A stretch of DNA of 64,000 bases from assembly GCA_963575745.1 (NCBI GenBank), contig CAUYUJ010020699.1, positions 50,001 to 114,000 of the forward strand. The letters run 5' to 3'. Shown piece by piece: positions 19,376 through 29,309 of the stretch. Both the position numbers and the translations under genes were made by a program. Position 1 is the first letter of the stretch. Every line of letters begins with the position of its first letter. A model generated the notes under the pieces. The model made no database searches, had not been told where the DNA came from, and saw only the letters and a program-made list of their open reading frames with translations. Source of the stretch: Prorocentrum cordatum. Lineage: Eukaryota; Sar; Dinophyceae; Prorocentrales; Prorocentraceae.

Positions 19376-20545
19376 ATGGCGCCCGCTGTGGCAGGTGGGC
19401 GGCGAAAGAAGAAGAAGGTCCCTGGCGATTCTCGTGGCAGTGTCGCTCGCCACGATGACGACGGCGCAGAGGCTCGTGAAGACCGCGCAGAGGATCGATC
19501 TCGTTCCAGCAGATGCGGCTCTGATGAAGAAGAGAATCATGGCATGGACCCCAGCGGTTGGGACGACCACATCAAGGGCCTCATCGACGGCCACATTCGC
19601 AGCACGTTCCTATCATTCAAGAATGAGATCACAGGCATGGTCGCATCGACAGCATCTTCAGCAGCCACACAGGCCGTCGACCCCGTCATGGCAGCGATCC
19701 GCGCTGCGGAGGAAGCTGTCAAGAGCGTGCCAGCCACATGCCAGCAGAAGGTGGAGGCAGCCCTTCGTCCAGAGCTGGCAGCGATGGAGCGGAGATTTCA
19801 GTCGCAGCGTGACGGCCTCTCTGCCAGAGTCACCAGCTTGGACTCGCGCACAGACAAGATGCACGATGAGCTTGGTGACATGCGTAAGCAAATGGATGAT
19901 CTTCGACAAGCCTTGGCACTCGCACATCGTGTACCTCCGCCACCAAAGCCGCCTGCTGTCGGATTTCAGAGGGAAGTGGATGCGACGGTGCTCAAGACTG
20001 CGGCAGCTACGATGGTCAAGCGCACAGACGTCCACGACTCCATCAACGCGTGGCTTGACAAGTCAAAGATTGAAGGATGGAAGATTCAAGGAGAAGAGCA
20101 AGATCGCTTGTTTACTCTGCAGTTCACAGGTCCTGTCGCTGTCGCAGGTCGGCGGGCCGCTCAGGCGCTCGGAGCATTGCGTCTTCCTGGCAAAGGCAAC
20201 TGGGTGCGCTTCCCAGTTCCTGCAGCTTCGGGGGGGTCGACGCAACTTCACGTTGGTGCTGGCAAGAACCCGTCCCAGATCAAGAGAGAGATCGCAGGGA
20301 AGAAGATCACGGCAGTTTTGCGGGAAAAGTATCCCGACGCCAAGTTGTTCCTCGATCGCCAGAATGTGTGGATTTCGGAAAGCTGGAATCCGATTCTTCG
20401 GCTCGAGCCACAGCCAGGACAAGAAGCGACTAAATGTTATGGGAACGATGCTGCCCTTGCTACGAGAAGTTGGACTAGGGATGAGATCATGGCCGCTATC
20501 AATCACATCATCGTGCCCAATGGCGAGCCCGAGTGGAGTCTTTAG
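19376..20545 (+). CDS. LINE ORF1-like nucleic-acid-binding protein
   Basis: 389 aa. A basic, charged N-terminus (GGRRKKKKVPGD) is followed by a long helical region with heptad character (about residues 90-190, e.g. RVTSLDSRTDKMHDELGDMRKQMDDLRQ split over two lines of the protein) and a C-terminal mixed alpha/beta part (WLDKSKIEGWKIQGE..., KITAVLREKYPDAKLFLDRQ). This resembles the coiled-coil plus RNA-binding layout of LINE ORF1 proteins. The +1 frame is also open from the ATG after the spliced leader (19278) through this whole region into the endonuclease. I regard the ORF1 frame as the real one because of its composition. Confidence 0.6.
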   Translation: MAPAVAGGRRKKKKVPGDSRGSVARHDDDGAEAREDRAEDRSRSSRCGSDEEENHGMDPSGWDDHIKGLIDGHIRSTFLSFKNEITGMVASTASSAATQAVDPVMAAIRAAEEAVKSVPATCQQKVEAALRPELAAMERRFQSQRDGLSARVTSLDSRTDKMHDELGDMRKQMDDLRQALALAHRVPPPPKPPAVGFQREVDATVLKTAAATMVKRTDVHDSINAWLDKSKIEGWKIQGEEQDRLFTLQFTGPVAVAGRRAAQALGALRLPGKGNWVRFPVPAASGGSTQLHVGAGKNPSQIKREIAGKKITAVLREKYPDAKLFLDRQNVWISESWNPILRLEPQPGQEATKCYGNDAALATRSWTRDEIMAAINHIIVPNGEPEWSL

Positions 20546-20555
20546 CAACTATGAC

Positions 20556-22217
20556 GCGCTGTTTCGATCGAAGGTTGAAGGTGGGCAGTCGCCGAAGTCA
20601 GCTCACATATCGTTCTGTACCTGGAATGCCAGGGCCTTCTCACGGCGGCGCGGTGTCCAGGCTATGGCGAAAGCCTCGCACCTTCATCAAGCAGGGATCA
20701 CGAATGCCATCTTCGCCATTCAAGAGGTGCACCAAACACTGGCGGAGTTCCAGTTCGCCATGTCGCGTAGTGCCCCTTCGTCCTCAGTTGTTCGATCATT
20801 TGAAGCAGCACGGGATGGTCATCGTCGTGGTGGTGTGGCGATAGTAGTCCCTCTCGCGCAGGATGCTGGGGTCGCTGCTCATCCGTTAGCTCTTACCCCT
20901 GGGCGTGTATTGCGCTTGGTTCTCTGTCAGGGACATGTTGAGCTTCGACACTACAATGTTCACAATCATGGCCTGGAGCGAGGTGATGTACTACAAGTTA
21001 CGCAGAGCATACAAGAAGACTATACCTGGGCTGCAGCGTCCCCGTCTTCAAGGATGGTCGTGGTTTGTGGGGGCTTCAACTTCTCTTCGCATGAGGCCCT
21101 TGACCTTACGGATCCTACTCAAGCGCGAGACCTGCGTGTCACCAACAATGCGAGAACTCATATGAAACTGTGGCTCTCTGTGCTGGCATCGTTCGTCGAA
21201 GTTGCCCCTGAGGATCCCACCCACTTCTGCAGGGGCTCCAAGACGGTGGCGCAGATTGATCGCATTTGGGTCCCTGAACCTGGGCGGGTTGCTTGTCAAA
21301 TTCAACACTCTGTTGCGGTCATCTCCACCCCTGAAGAACTGTCAGATCGTGATGTATCTGATCATGCTGCTGTCAGAGTTGCCCTGTCCAACAGGCGACA
21401 ACGCAAGAAGTATGTCAAAACTGTACCCCCAGCCATGTACAAGCCAGTCGGCTTCTCTGAACGACTTGGGCGTCTTCTGGATTATGAACAGAACACCTTT
21501 CGCATGCTGTCGCCGCCGCGTCAGATGGAACGCTATAAGGGGTTGGTCAATGCAGCTGCTCTTGACTCGCTTAATCAGTTGCTCGTTGACGATCCTGGGT
21601 CTCTTGAAGCTCAGCGGATGTTTGACCGACAGCTTGCTAGGGCGGTCTGGCGCCAGGACGCACGGCTTGCTCTTCGAGTGTGGAATGCCTCAGAGACTGC
21701 ACGAAGCTGCATCGAAATTGTCGGCCACTGTGCGAAGCTGGTCCAGCCAGCTGTATTCTCGGAGTGGGTCAACTCTGTCCAACGTGCAGCTGCTGATCAG
21801 GAGATCGAGGAGCTTCAGCATGCGGCGCTTCATGCCGCTGGACGGGCTCGGCCTCCTGCTGGGGTTCCCGCCGCGAAGACTCGCAAGGCGCGCTTGTGGG
21901 CACCGTTTGGCAAGAGACTTACGCTTCGGGCCATTACTGTGGGTGGCTGTGTGCACACCGATGCTTTGGCGAAGTTGGACGCAATCGCGGCTTATAGGGC
22001 ACCTATTTCAGCACAGCCTGCTGGATATCCTAGTGCCACGCAAGTGTACGTTGACAGATTTGTGCAGTCTGGCCAATATGATGGTCTCCCTCCCCCGACG
22101 CGCTCGTTACTTGGCCGTGTCCTACGTCGGCTTGCACCTTCATGTTCTGCGCCTGGAACGGATGAACTTCCGTACTCGGCGTGGGCAGCGCACCCTGTGG
22201 GCGGTGACGTGTTGTGA
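20556..22217 (+). CDS. LINE ORF2, endonuclease part
   Basis: Endonuclease/exonuclease/phosphatase fold: FCTWNARA (about 20610), AIQEVH, RRGGVAIVVP, VCGGFNF, IDRIW and SDHAAV. In active relatives the fourth motif is GD(W/F)N; here Asp is Gly (GGFN), which would be expected to damage cleavage. The frame is open from 19278 without interruption, so the translation start of ORF2 is unclear. It ends at a TGA (22215-22217) that separates it from the RT in the same frame. Confidence 0.75.
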   Translation, partial: ALFRSKVEGGQSPKSAHISFCTWNARAFSRRRGVQAMAKASHLHQAGITNAIFAIQEVHQTLAEFQFAMSRSAPSSSVVRSFEAARDGHRRGGVAIVVPLAQDAGVAAHPLALTPGRVLRLVLCQGHVELRHYNVHNHGLERGDVLQVTQSIQEDYTWAAASPSSRMVVVCGGFNFSSHEALDLTDPTQARDLRVTNNARTHMKLWLSVLASFVEVAPEDPTHFCRGSKTVAQIDRIWVPEPGRVACQIQHSVAVISTPEELSDRDVSDHAAVRVALSNRRQRKKYVKTVPPAMYKPVGFSERLGRLLDYEQNTFRMLSPPRQMERYKGLVNAAALDSLNQLLVDDPGSLEAQRMFDRQLARAVWRQDARLALRVWNASETARSCIEIVGHCAKLVQPAVFSEWVNSVQRAAADQEIEELQHAALHAAGRARPPAGVPAAKTRKARLWAPFGKRLTLRAITVGGCVHTDALAKLDAIAAYRAPISAQPAGYPSATQVYVDRFVQSGQYDGLPPPTRSLLGRVLRRLAPSCSAPGTDELPYSAWAAHPVGGDVL

Positions 22218-23795
22218 AATGCCTGCATGTGGCTGATGGGCGGGCAGCTTCTCTTCTCAAACATGGGTGACACGCTTCAGACATTCCTTCCCAAGGGTTG
22301 TCAAGTGGGGGATGACGACAGCAGAGGAGTTTCGCGTGCGCCTGATACGGTGAGGACACTTGGCCTGCGCAACACGGATATGCAGATCATTTCAGCTATT
22401 TGCAACCACGCCATTGCACCTATCATTCAAATGACGACATCGTCTGCGCAGAGGGGCTTCATTGCTGGGCGGCAGTCTACATCCAACATTCTGGAGCTCG
22501 ACATGATGGCGCGTGTGGCATCACTGCAACTAGCAGAGCATGAGCGGAACCCCCTACTTGTTGCGCTCGACTTCGGCCAGGCGTTCCCGTCTTTGAGTCG
22601 AGAGTTTCTCTTCGCTGTCCTGGATCGTATCCGCCTCCCTCGTGGTCTTCATGCTGCAATTCGCGGATTGTACTCTGTCGTGACTGCTGTGGGACGCGTT
22701 GATGGGATCACCAAGCCGCTCTTTCGGATCTTTTGCGGAATTATTCAAGGCTGTGCGCTAAGTGGTAGCCTGTTTGCTGCGGTAACATCGCCATTCTTGG
22801 AGGATCTCAGACGTGGCCTTGAGGTCCCAGCTCGGGGTGTGTTTCGTGCCTGTGCTGATGACATAGGTAGCATTGTCTTTGATATGCTGGACCTCAAGTT
22901 CCTGGCTCGGGTGATGACAGTGGCAGAAAAGTTGGCCAATCTTAAATTGAAACCGCCCAAGTGTGTCCTGGTGCCGCTCGCTGACGCCTTCCCCGAGACA
23001 ATCCAGTCCAAGACGCAAACCTTTCTCCAACAACATGTTCCTGGTTGGGCGGCTTTCAAAGTGGAGCCCATGCTTCTGTACTTAGGTGTATGGATTGGGC
23101 CTGCTGCTGTACCTATGAGTTCATGGACTGGTCCTTGGGCTAAGTACAAGATGCGTGTTAGTGCGCTCGCTGCGTCATCAGCGCCACTGTCTCTAAATGC
23201 GCTGAACTACGTGATTCGTGCGGTGCCGGCGCTGGGCTATGTTGCGCAATTCTTCGAGCTTCCTGATGACATCCGCAAGTTCGACATACACGTGCTGGTT
23301 CGTCTCTTGCGCTTCCCTGGTGGTGCATTGAGACTTGTTGACTTCTTCGCGCTGAAGGACTGGGGTGGGCCCAAGCTTCGCAATGTTGTCGCGATGTCAG
23401 AAGCGGCTCTCATTCGCTCTGGGCTATCTACGCATCCTGAGCACCAAGATTATCTGCGGCTCTTTCGGCGTGCGTCTGAACGGTGGTTTGTTCATCGTCG
23501 ACTGATTGATCTTTCAGGCCGCCTCTCGCCTTCATTTTGGATCATGCCTGCTATTGTAGAGACGCTGGATGCGGCTTGTTCTTCGTCTCCCCCGTCGGCG
23601 GTGGCAGCTCGGGCGCATATGGCCGATCATCCTGAAGCCACTAAAGGTGTCCAGCGGATCGCATACAATGCCAGCATGTCAGCCTTCTTGTCCAGTTTTA
23701 GTGTTCCTGGGAGGGAACAGTCGCCCCTTATCGCTACCATCTCAAGGCGGTGGGTCAAATGGCTTCCATCTTGCGAGACAATTGGACCATATTGA
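22218..23795 (+). CDS. LINE ORF2, reverse transcriptase part
   Basis: In frame with the endonuclease but after one TGA; the first ATG is at 22227. Counting from that Met: fingers (TVRTLGLRNTDMQII, 41-55; GFIAGRQSTSN, 78-88), motif A ALDFGQAF (D115), motif B GIIQGCALSGSLF (171-183), motif C ACADDIG (D211, D212), motif D (LKLKPPKC) and motif E (YLGVWIGP). All RT catalytic Asp residues are present. The stop at 23795 follows a frameshift: the C-terminal domain continues in the next frame. Confidence 0.85.
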   Translation, partial: NACMWLMGGQLLFSNMGDTLQTFLPKGCQVGDDDSRGVSRAPDTVRTLGLRNTDMQIISAICNHAIAPIIQMTTSSAQRGFIAGRQSTSNILELDMMARVASLQLAEHERNPLLVALDFGQAFPSLSREFLFAVLDRIRLPRGLHAAIRGLYSVVTAVGRVDGITKPLFRIFCGIIQGCALSGSLFAAVTSPFLEDLRRGLEVPARGVFRACADDIGSIVFDMLDLKFLARVMTVAEKLANLKLKPPKCVLVPLADAFPETIQSKTQTFLQQHVPGWAAFKVEPMLLYLGVWIGPAAVPMSSWTGPWAKYKMRVSALAASSAPLSLNALNYVIRAVPALGYVAQFFELPDDIRKFDIHVLVRLLRFPGGALRLVDFFALKDWGGPKLRNVVAMSEAALIRSGLSTHPEHQDYLRLFRRASERWFVHRRLIDLSGRLSPSFWIMPAIVETLDAACSSSPPSAVAARAHMADHPEATKGVQRIAYNASMSAFLSSFSVPGREQSPLIATISRRWVKWLPSCETIGPY

Positions 23796-24129
23796 TTGGC
23801 TGAGCTTGCGCAAAAAACTTTGCGGATACCCCATGGTTTGGGCTTCATCGATTCTGCGTGGCTATGTTGGAGGTTGGTTGACGTCGTCGCGCATATCGTC
23901 TGCTACTGGGCAAAGAAAGTGCACCTTCGGCTGCGAGGGTTGCTGCGATGAGATCGGACACTATCTACAGTGCCGTGGGCTCGCATGGGGCATTGCGATG
24001 GCGAAGTCAGGCGGGCGCCGATTCCTTCCTAGGCACCCTCTGGCGCGATGGGGGCTCAGTGATCCGAGTGATGACAATCTGGTCAACATGTTACCACGGT
24101 GTGCGCCACCGCGACCACGTTCCGCCTGA
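23765..24129 (+). pseudogene. LINE ORF2 C-terminal zinc knuckle, frameshifted
   Basis: In the +1 frame relative to the RT: LARQLDHIDWLSLRKKL...GGWLTSSRISS followed by CTFGCEGCCDEIGHYLQC, a Cys/His cluster typical of LINE C-termini. It moves to a third frame near 24090 (NLVNM to YHGVRHRDHVPPDHLI). Confidence 0.6.
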
Positions 24130-25303
24130 TCATTTGATTGCTGCTGCTCGTGGCGCTCTACGTACTCGGGCATTGGCTAAACCGCGTGCTGGGTGGTCGA
24201 CTGCTCCTGAACGACCCCGCGCAGCTCTCGCTGCTGTGACTGATGCACCGCGTGGGCAGGATGTGAGATCGACTGGTACCAACTTGGCACTCCATGATGC
24301 GCTTCTTCGTGGGCTTCCCCTGGGTCAGTCTATTATTCATGATTGCCTTCCTCATCGAGTGTGCTACCCGCAAGCGGTCGGGGAACAACGACATGGCCTG
24401 CCGCAGTTATACGGAGTCTCTCCTGGCATGGTTAATCTTCTCAACGCACTGGTACGCCGTGCGGCCTCGTGGGCACGCAATTGGATTCCGTCGGTTTTTC
24501 TGCAGGACGCTGGCCGCTCGGACTTCGACGATTGGATGGAGTGGTGCTCGAATAAAGTTGCCATCATCTTGGACTTCAAGATCTTTCTAGGTGTGTTTCC
24601 TGCCCCGCAGGCGGACCGCTGTGACCGATACGAACTTGGGGTGTGCATCGCGCAAATTTCTTGGCGCCATACGGAGCATTCAAGGGAGCGGCTTTTGAGG
24701 CACTTGACCTGCTCTTGGGCCAGAGATGTGCTTCGTCTACTGGCTATTGAGCACCGCAGGCAAGAGCATGTTCTTCTTCGGCAATGGTTCCCTCAACAAA
24801 GAGTTCTGGAGACTTCTCATTGCGAACAAGTTGACAAGCTCTCGCCCATTCTTTGGGGTGAGTCGGATATGGCCAGTGGACATGGGCGCCCCTATCGTTG
24901 CGGACCCCCTCTGCTCTCTTCTGACCGAGTTCAGGTTCATGCGATGTATCGTGCTTTGGTGGATCGTGTTGCTGTTTGGGCAAAGCTATGGGTTCCCTCC
25001 ATTACCATCGGTTCGGCGGGAAGCGACTTCCAGCAGTGGATGGATTGGTGTGTGCAATATGTTTCCGACGTTTTGAGATACGAAGGGTTTCGTATTCTGC
25101 TGAGTTGCCTTGTGGGAATCGCCTCAGATCAAGCTGTTCGCTGGGAAATTGCTACCGAGATCTGTCTCCGTGGATTGTATGACAGCAGACAGCACAGGGA
25201 GGCCTATTGTGCCTCCCTCTCTGGGCAGTGGCATATGCATGACGGCTTGAGGGTCATACAGTTACGAAGGCGAGGCCTGCAGCACCTTCGTCAATTCAGC
25301 TGA
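24093..25303 (+). CDS. Uncharacterised protein with tandem-duplicated domain
   Basis: The frame is open from 23948. It starts with what looks like the end of the LINE protein and then carries two copies of an unknown module of about 169 residues (about 24,290-24,800 and 24,800-25,303). Copy 1: ALVRRAASWARNWIPSVF...SDFDDWMEWC; copy 2: ALVDRVAVWAKLWVPSIT...SDFQQWMDWC. The shared signature is W-x2-W-[IV]-PS ... DF-x2-WM-x-WC, and each copy ends in an arginine-rich helix. I do not recognise the family. It could be a LINE accessory region or a separate gene. The same frame resumes after the stop at 25301-25303. Confidence 0.5.
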
Positions 25304-26575
25304 CAGGCAAATGAGGCCAGCATGCCGCCTGAAGAGCGCCACCTCTTTGTGCAGGATCGTGAAGATCGGCCACGCGGTGAGCTCCCTGATCTGCTTCCTC
25401 ATCTTCTACCTCTGTGATCTCCGCGGAAAGATGCGGCGGTGGCCAAACTCACACCTGGCGGGTCCTTCCCGAGCTACTCCCACCACGGCGTGGATGGAGA
25501 TGAGTGTCCTATACCTACGGACGGGGAAGTAGAGAACCTGGAAGAAGGTGCGCACAATGTGAGCTCGTCGATTGCGAGACCGTCCTCGTCTGGGTCTTAC
25601 GACGGTTGTGGGATGACCGCAGATGAATATACGCATCATTTTGGGCCCATCCTCACGGACGAAGAATTTATGCACCAGGTACAAGAGGCGGTTCGGCGGG
25701 CGCGTGAGGAGCTCCTCCACGCTGAGCGGGATCCTACGGCTGGATCGTCAACCTCACCATGGCCTGCGCATGACGAGGCCCAGTCTCCAGCAGTTCCTCT
25801 CTCACTGCATCTGCAGGACGAAGTTCATGTGCAAGATGAAGTGCTTGACCCCAGCATGTCAGTTGGGGATGCAGATCGTCTGATGGCGGAACATGGGAAT
25901 GAGGTGGCTTGCCATGTTGGGACAGTGGGTGGAGCCTTGGCCTCTGCCTACGCTGAGGACTCAGAGACAGTGGGGCGACCCACACGCTCTTCACCTTCCT
26001 CTCTTTCGGGGGCAACTCCTAACGTCTCTTTCGATGATGATGGCATACCTACTCCTGGTCATGGGGGCCCGACAGATTGGCCTCATACATCACACTCGGT
26101 CGGCGCTCTTGTCTGCGCAGTGTTGGCTGATTCTGGCGTGCACAGAGTCCAATGGCAGAAAGGGGAAGAGTCTCTCTCGTTTGACCAGCTACAGCGGGCA
26201 ATCGACTTCCTGGATGCGAACCACGTTTTGTCAGCGGACTACAGGGGGAGAGTGATTTGGCTGCTCAGTCATCCATCTGCGCTCTTTGAAGATGATGGTG
26301 AAAGCCCTAGTTATCTGCCTCTCGACCTGGGTGTGCTCCTCGATGACAGCGCCCCTCTGGGCTTCGACGAGTTGATGCTGACTGAAGCTTTGGGCGCGCC
26401 TAGTGACATGATCGAGGACCTGCTGCACGACGACATGCACTCGCAGCTGAGTCCTGACTCGGAATCGGGCCAGGAGGATGTGTACACAGATATTCTGGCT
26501 CAGGCGATGGCTCCTGGGTGCACTCCAGAATGCAATGATCGAGTCGAGGTTGGCGCGCAGTCAGATGACAGATGA
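25304..26575 (+). CDS. Uncharacterised acidic protein (378-aa frame from 25439)
   Basis: The frame is the same as the preceding ORF; protein-like sequence (EASMPPEERHLFVQDREDRP) links the two but is cut by stops at 25301 and 25415. The long frame runs 25439-26575. It is acidic and low in basic residues, with a helical module AIDFLDANHVLS..GRVIWLLSHPSALFE that recurs downstream as LLHHLFPRLT...EIDWLLRHPAAFLLP (about 27,270-27,360). Function unknown. Confidence 0.45.
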
Positions 26576-26576
26576 T

Positions 26577-29030
26577 TCTCTTGAGGTGCCGTATGGGGCC
26601 CACGGTTCTGCCGAGCTGCGGGCGGTGGTTCATGTCCTTGCGGCAGCGGCCTCGGTACACACTGCCCCCGCTCAAGAACTACCTCAGCGCAGGCGTGAGC
26701 CTACTCCCCCATGCTCTTCAAGTTCAAGTTCAAGTTCAAGTTATTCTTCTCATGGTGCTGACCCTGTGGGGTAAGCAGACATCGCTCGGCAGCAAGTTCT
26801 GCTTGCAGATGCCTCTGTGGGTCATGCGGCGCCCTATCAAGTGGCGGAGACAGATCTCGTGCAGACTGGGGAGGGTGAAGGGCATGCTGTGCTGGGTCTT
26901 GCTGTTCTGGGCCTTCGCGGCCACGAACCAATGGATGAAGCTGAGCTTAGACGGCAAGTCCTCACGATTCAACGCGCGCTGGCTGCTGGTGGTACTGCGG
27001 CTGTTCTGTGTGAACAGGGCGGACAGTCATCTGCCAGCGTTGGTGATGTGGATTGGGACATGTTAGGGCGCAAAACGCTTCAGGCAGTCATCACTGTGGT
27101 TCCTATGATCTTGCCTGCTGATCCTAGCATACAGTATGATGCCGCGAACACATTGTCCTGGTCATCGGTTTCGCTGGCTCCTCATTCTGAACGACCGCAT
27201 GGACATTGGCCGGACCATTTGGTGACTTTTGATGATATGTCGGAACCTCAGGTTTCGCAAGCTTCGCGGCTACTTCACCATTTGTTTCCCAGGCTGACGA
27301 GGGACAAGTTCTACGAGATTGACTGGTTGCTTCGTCACCCTGCTGCGTTTCTTCTCCCTGCCATTGATGGTCATGGTCAGCTTGATCTATATGCTGGAGC
27401 AGGAGTAGATGAAGAAGAAGTGGACGACGTTGACGCGGGCGGGGGTGGGAGTCCCCCTCTGGTCGGCGAGGCGGGATTGCACGAGGCTGAAGGTGTTCCT
27501 GGTGAGAGTGGTGATGATGCTGGTCGGCCTAGTAGCGGTGTCCCGCATGAAGGTGATGCTGGTGAAAGTCAGGTGCCGCTTCCAGGTGATGGTGTGCTTC
27601 CCCATCGCGAGGATGTGGAACGTGAGAGTGGCGGTTGTGTCCAAGTACCACTAGCAGGCGACGCTGAGCCTCAAGTGGAAGATGCTGGGCATCTTGGCGT
27701 TTCTGATGATGGCGCGGTCCATGGGAGGGCTGGTCGACCCCAAGTACTGCACGATGGATATGCGGAACAACAGGGACAGCTACAACAAGGACAGCAACAA
27801 CAAGAATATGACTCTGGCCGTCGTAGTGTGGATGAGGTAGAAGATGAAGAAGGAGTGGACGACATCGGCCCAGTCGTGGGTGGCAGTCTCAATATGGTCG
27901 GTGAGGCGGGACCGCTCGAGACTGAAGGTGTCCTTGATGTGAGTGGTGCGGCAGTTGATGTGCCTAGTAGCGGTGTTCTTCACGAAGGTGAAGCTGGAGA
28001 AGGTCCTGAGGCTCTTCCAGGTGATGGTGCACTTCCTTCCCGCGAAGATGTGGAACGTGGTAGTGGTGGACGTGTCCAAGTACCACGAGCTGGTGACGCT
28101 GAGCATCATGTGGAAGATGCTGGGCACGTTGGCGTCTCTGATGGTGGTGTGGACCATGGGAGTGCTGGTCGGGTCCGAGTACCGCATGATGGAGAAGCGG
28201 AACCACAAGGACAGCTACAACAAGGACAACAACAAGAAGCGGACTCGCCTGTGGTTGAGTACGCGGTGGGGTTGGTCGGCGGCGCGAACACGGCCTCCCG
28301 CACCAGCAACTCCAACCAGGTGCTCTCTGTTGTCGCGAACCTGAGAAATGGTCATGATCTATTTGATCCAGATGCTGGAGCAGAGGAAGATGAAGAAGAA
28401 GTGGATACTGTCGGCACGGGCGGGAGTGGCAGTCCCCCCATGATCGGCGAGGCAGGATCGTTCGAGGCTGAAGGTGTTCCTGAGGTGAGTGGTGCTGCAG
28501 CTGATCTGTGTGGTTGCGGTGCTCCTCTTGAAGATGAAGCTGGTGAAGGTCCTGAGCCTCGTCAAGGTGATGGTGCACCACCTCCTCGTGAAGATGCGGA
28601 ACGTGGGTGGGGCGGACGTGGCCAAGTACTACTGGCTGGTGACGCTGCGCCTCAAGTGGAAGATGCTGGACACCATAGTGGTTCTGATGATGGAGTGGAT
28701 TATGGGAGTTCTGGTCGAGCCCAAGTACTGCATGATGGTGGAGCGGAACCACAAGGACAGCAACAACAAGGACAACTACAACAAGAAGATGTATCTGGCC
28801 AGAGGGATGAGAATGAGATGGAGCCTATGGATGGCTCTGGTCCTGTCGGGTCTTCATCAGTGCATAACGTGGAGGACTCGCATGAGGTTGAGTACTCGGT
28901 CGAGGCGGTCGGCCACGCGAACACGGCCTCAAGCACCAGCAACTCCTACCAGGTGCTCTCCGTGGACGCGGTCCTGAGTGCTGGCCCCGCGGGGGCCGAC
29001 GGCGGCGGCGGCGCAGCTGGCGCGGCCTAG
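26577..29030 (+). CDS. Uncharacterised repeat protein with three long acidic repeats
   Basis: The coding signal shifts here to the next frame. A stop at 26772-26774 breaks it; the long frame 26817-29030 gives 737 aa. After a helical WLLRHPAAF module it has three Gly/Asp/Glu/Pro-rich repeats starting VDDVD (27420), VDDIG (27855) and VDTVG (28401), sharing VGEAG, LPGDG/QGDG, RED(V/A)ER, AGDAEPQVEDAGH and Q-rich blocks. No signal peptide or membrane segment is visible. Function unknown. Interrupted frames suggest decay or unrecognised introns. Confidence 0.45.
27420..28990 (+). repeat. Three in-frame coding repeats (about 435-590 bp each)
   Basis: Units begin at 27420, 27855 and 28401. Copies 2 and 3 also share a tail reading VEY-VGxANTAS-TSNS-QVLSV. 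Confidence 0.8.
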
Positions 29031-29060
29031 ACAACGACGTGCGCCCTTCAGTGGCGTGGG

Positions 29061-29138
29061 ATCCTCCTCCTCCTCCTCCTCCTCCTCCTCCTCCTCCTCC
29101 TCCTCCTCCTCCTCCTCCTCCTCCTCCTCCTCCTCCTC
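29061..29138. repeat. (TCC)n tract
   Basis: About 26 TCC triplets, directly followed by R5 copy 2. Confidence 0.95.
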
Positions 29139-29213
29139 TCGTCGTGGATAGTTTCATGCCGCCCCCAGGGACGCAGAGTTGATCGCCCTCGCGTTTCGCA
29201 GCCCTGGTTGGAC
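29138..29213 (+). repeat. Dispersed repeat R5, copy 2
   Basis: Same ordered blocks as 12588-12665 (CTCGTCGTGGATAG ... TGCCGCCCCCAGGGAC ... TCGCAGCC). Confidence 0.7.
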
Positions 29214-29224
29214 AAGCGCCCTTG

Positions 29225-29305
29225 TCCACGGCGGCGGCGTGGGGGGCGCGAAGATACCCGCGCATCGCGGGGCAGCGGTGCGCGAAGTCAGGTCAGCGAC
29301 GGTAA
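29225..29305. repeat. GC-rich dispersed repeat, family R4, copy 3
   Basis: GGGGGCGCGAAGATACCCGC then GCATCGCGGGGCAGCGG; same pattern as the other R4 sites. Confidence 0.5.
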
Positions 29306-29309
29306 GACT

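Larger units (their letters stand above)
19256..24130 (+). mobile_element. Non-LTR retrotransposon (LINE) with spliced-leader 5' end
   Basis: Order: DinoSL relic, ORF1 (coiled-coil RNA-binding type), apurinic-type endonuclease, reverse transcriptase, C-terminal zinc knuckle. The frame is interrupted by TGA at 22215-22217 and by frameshifts near 23,770 and 24,090. The 3' boundary is uncertain because related-looking coding sequence continues downstream. Confidence 0.8.

Noticed and set aside
19278-20545. The frame starting at the ATG after the spliced leader as a separate N-terminal domain
   Set aside because: Arginine/serine-rich with no motif, and it lies under the better ORF1 frame; only its endonuclease part is convincing.
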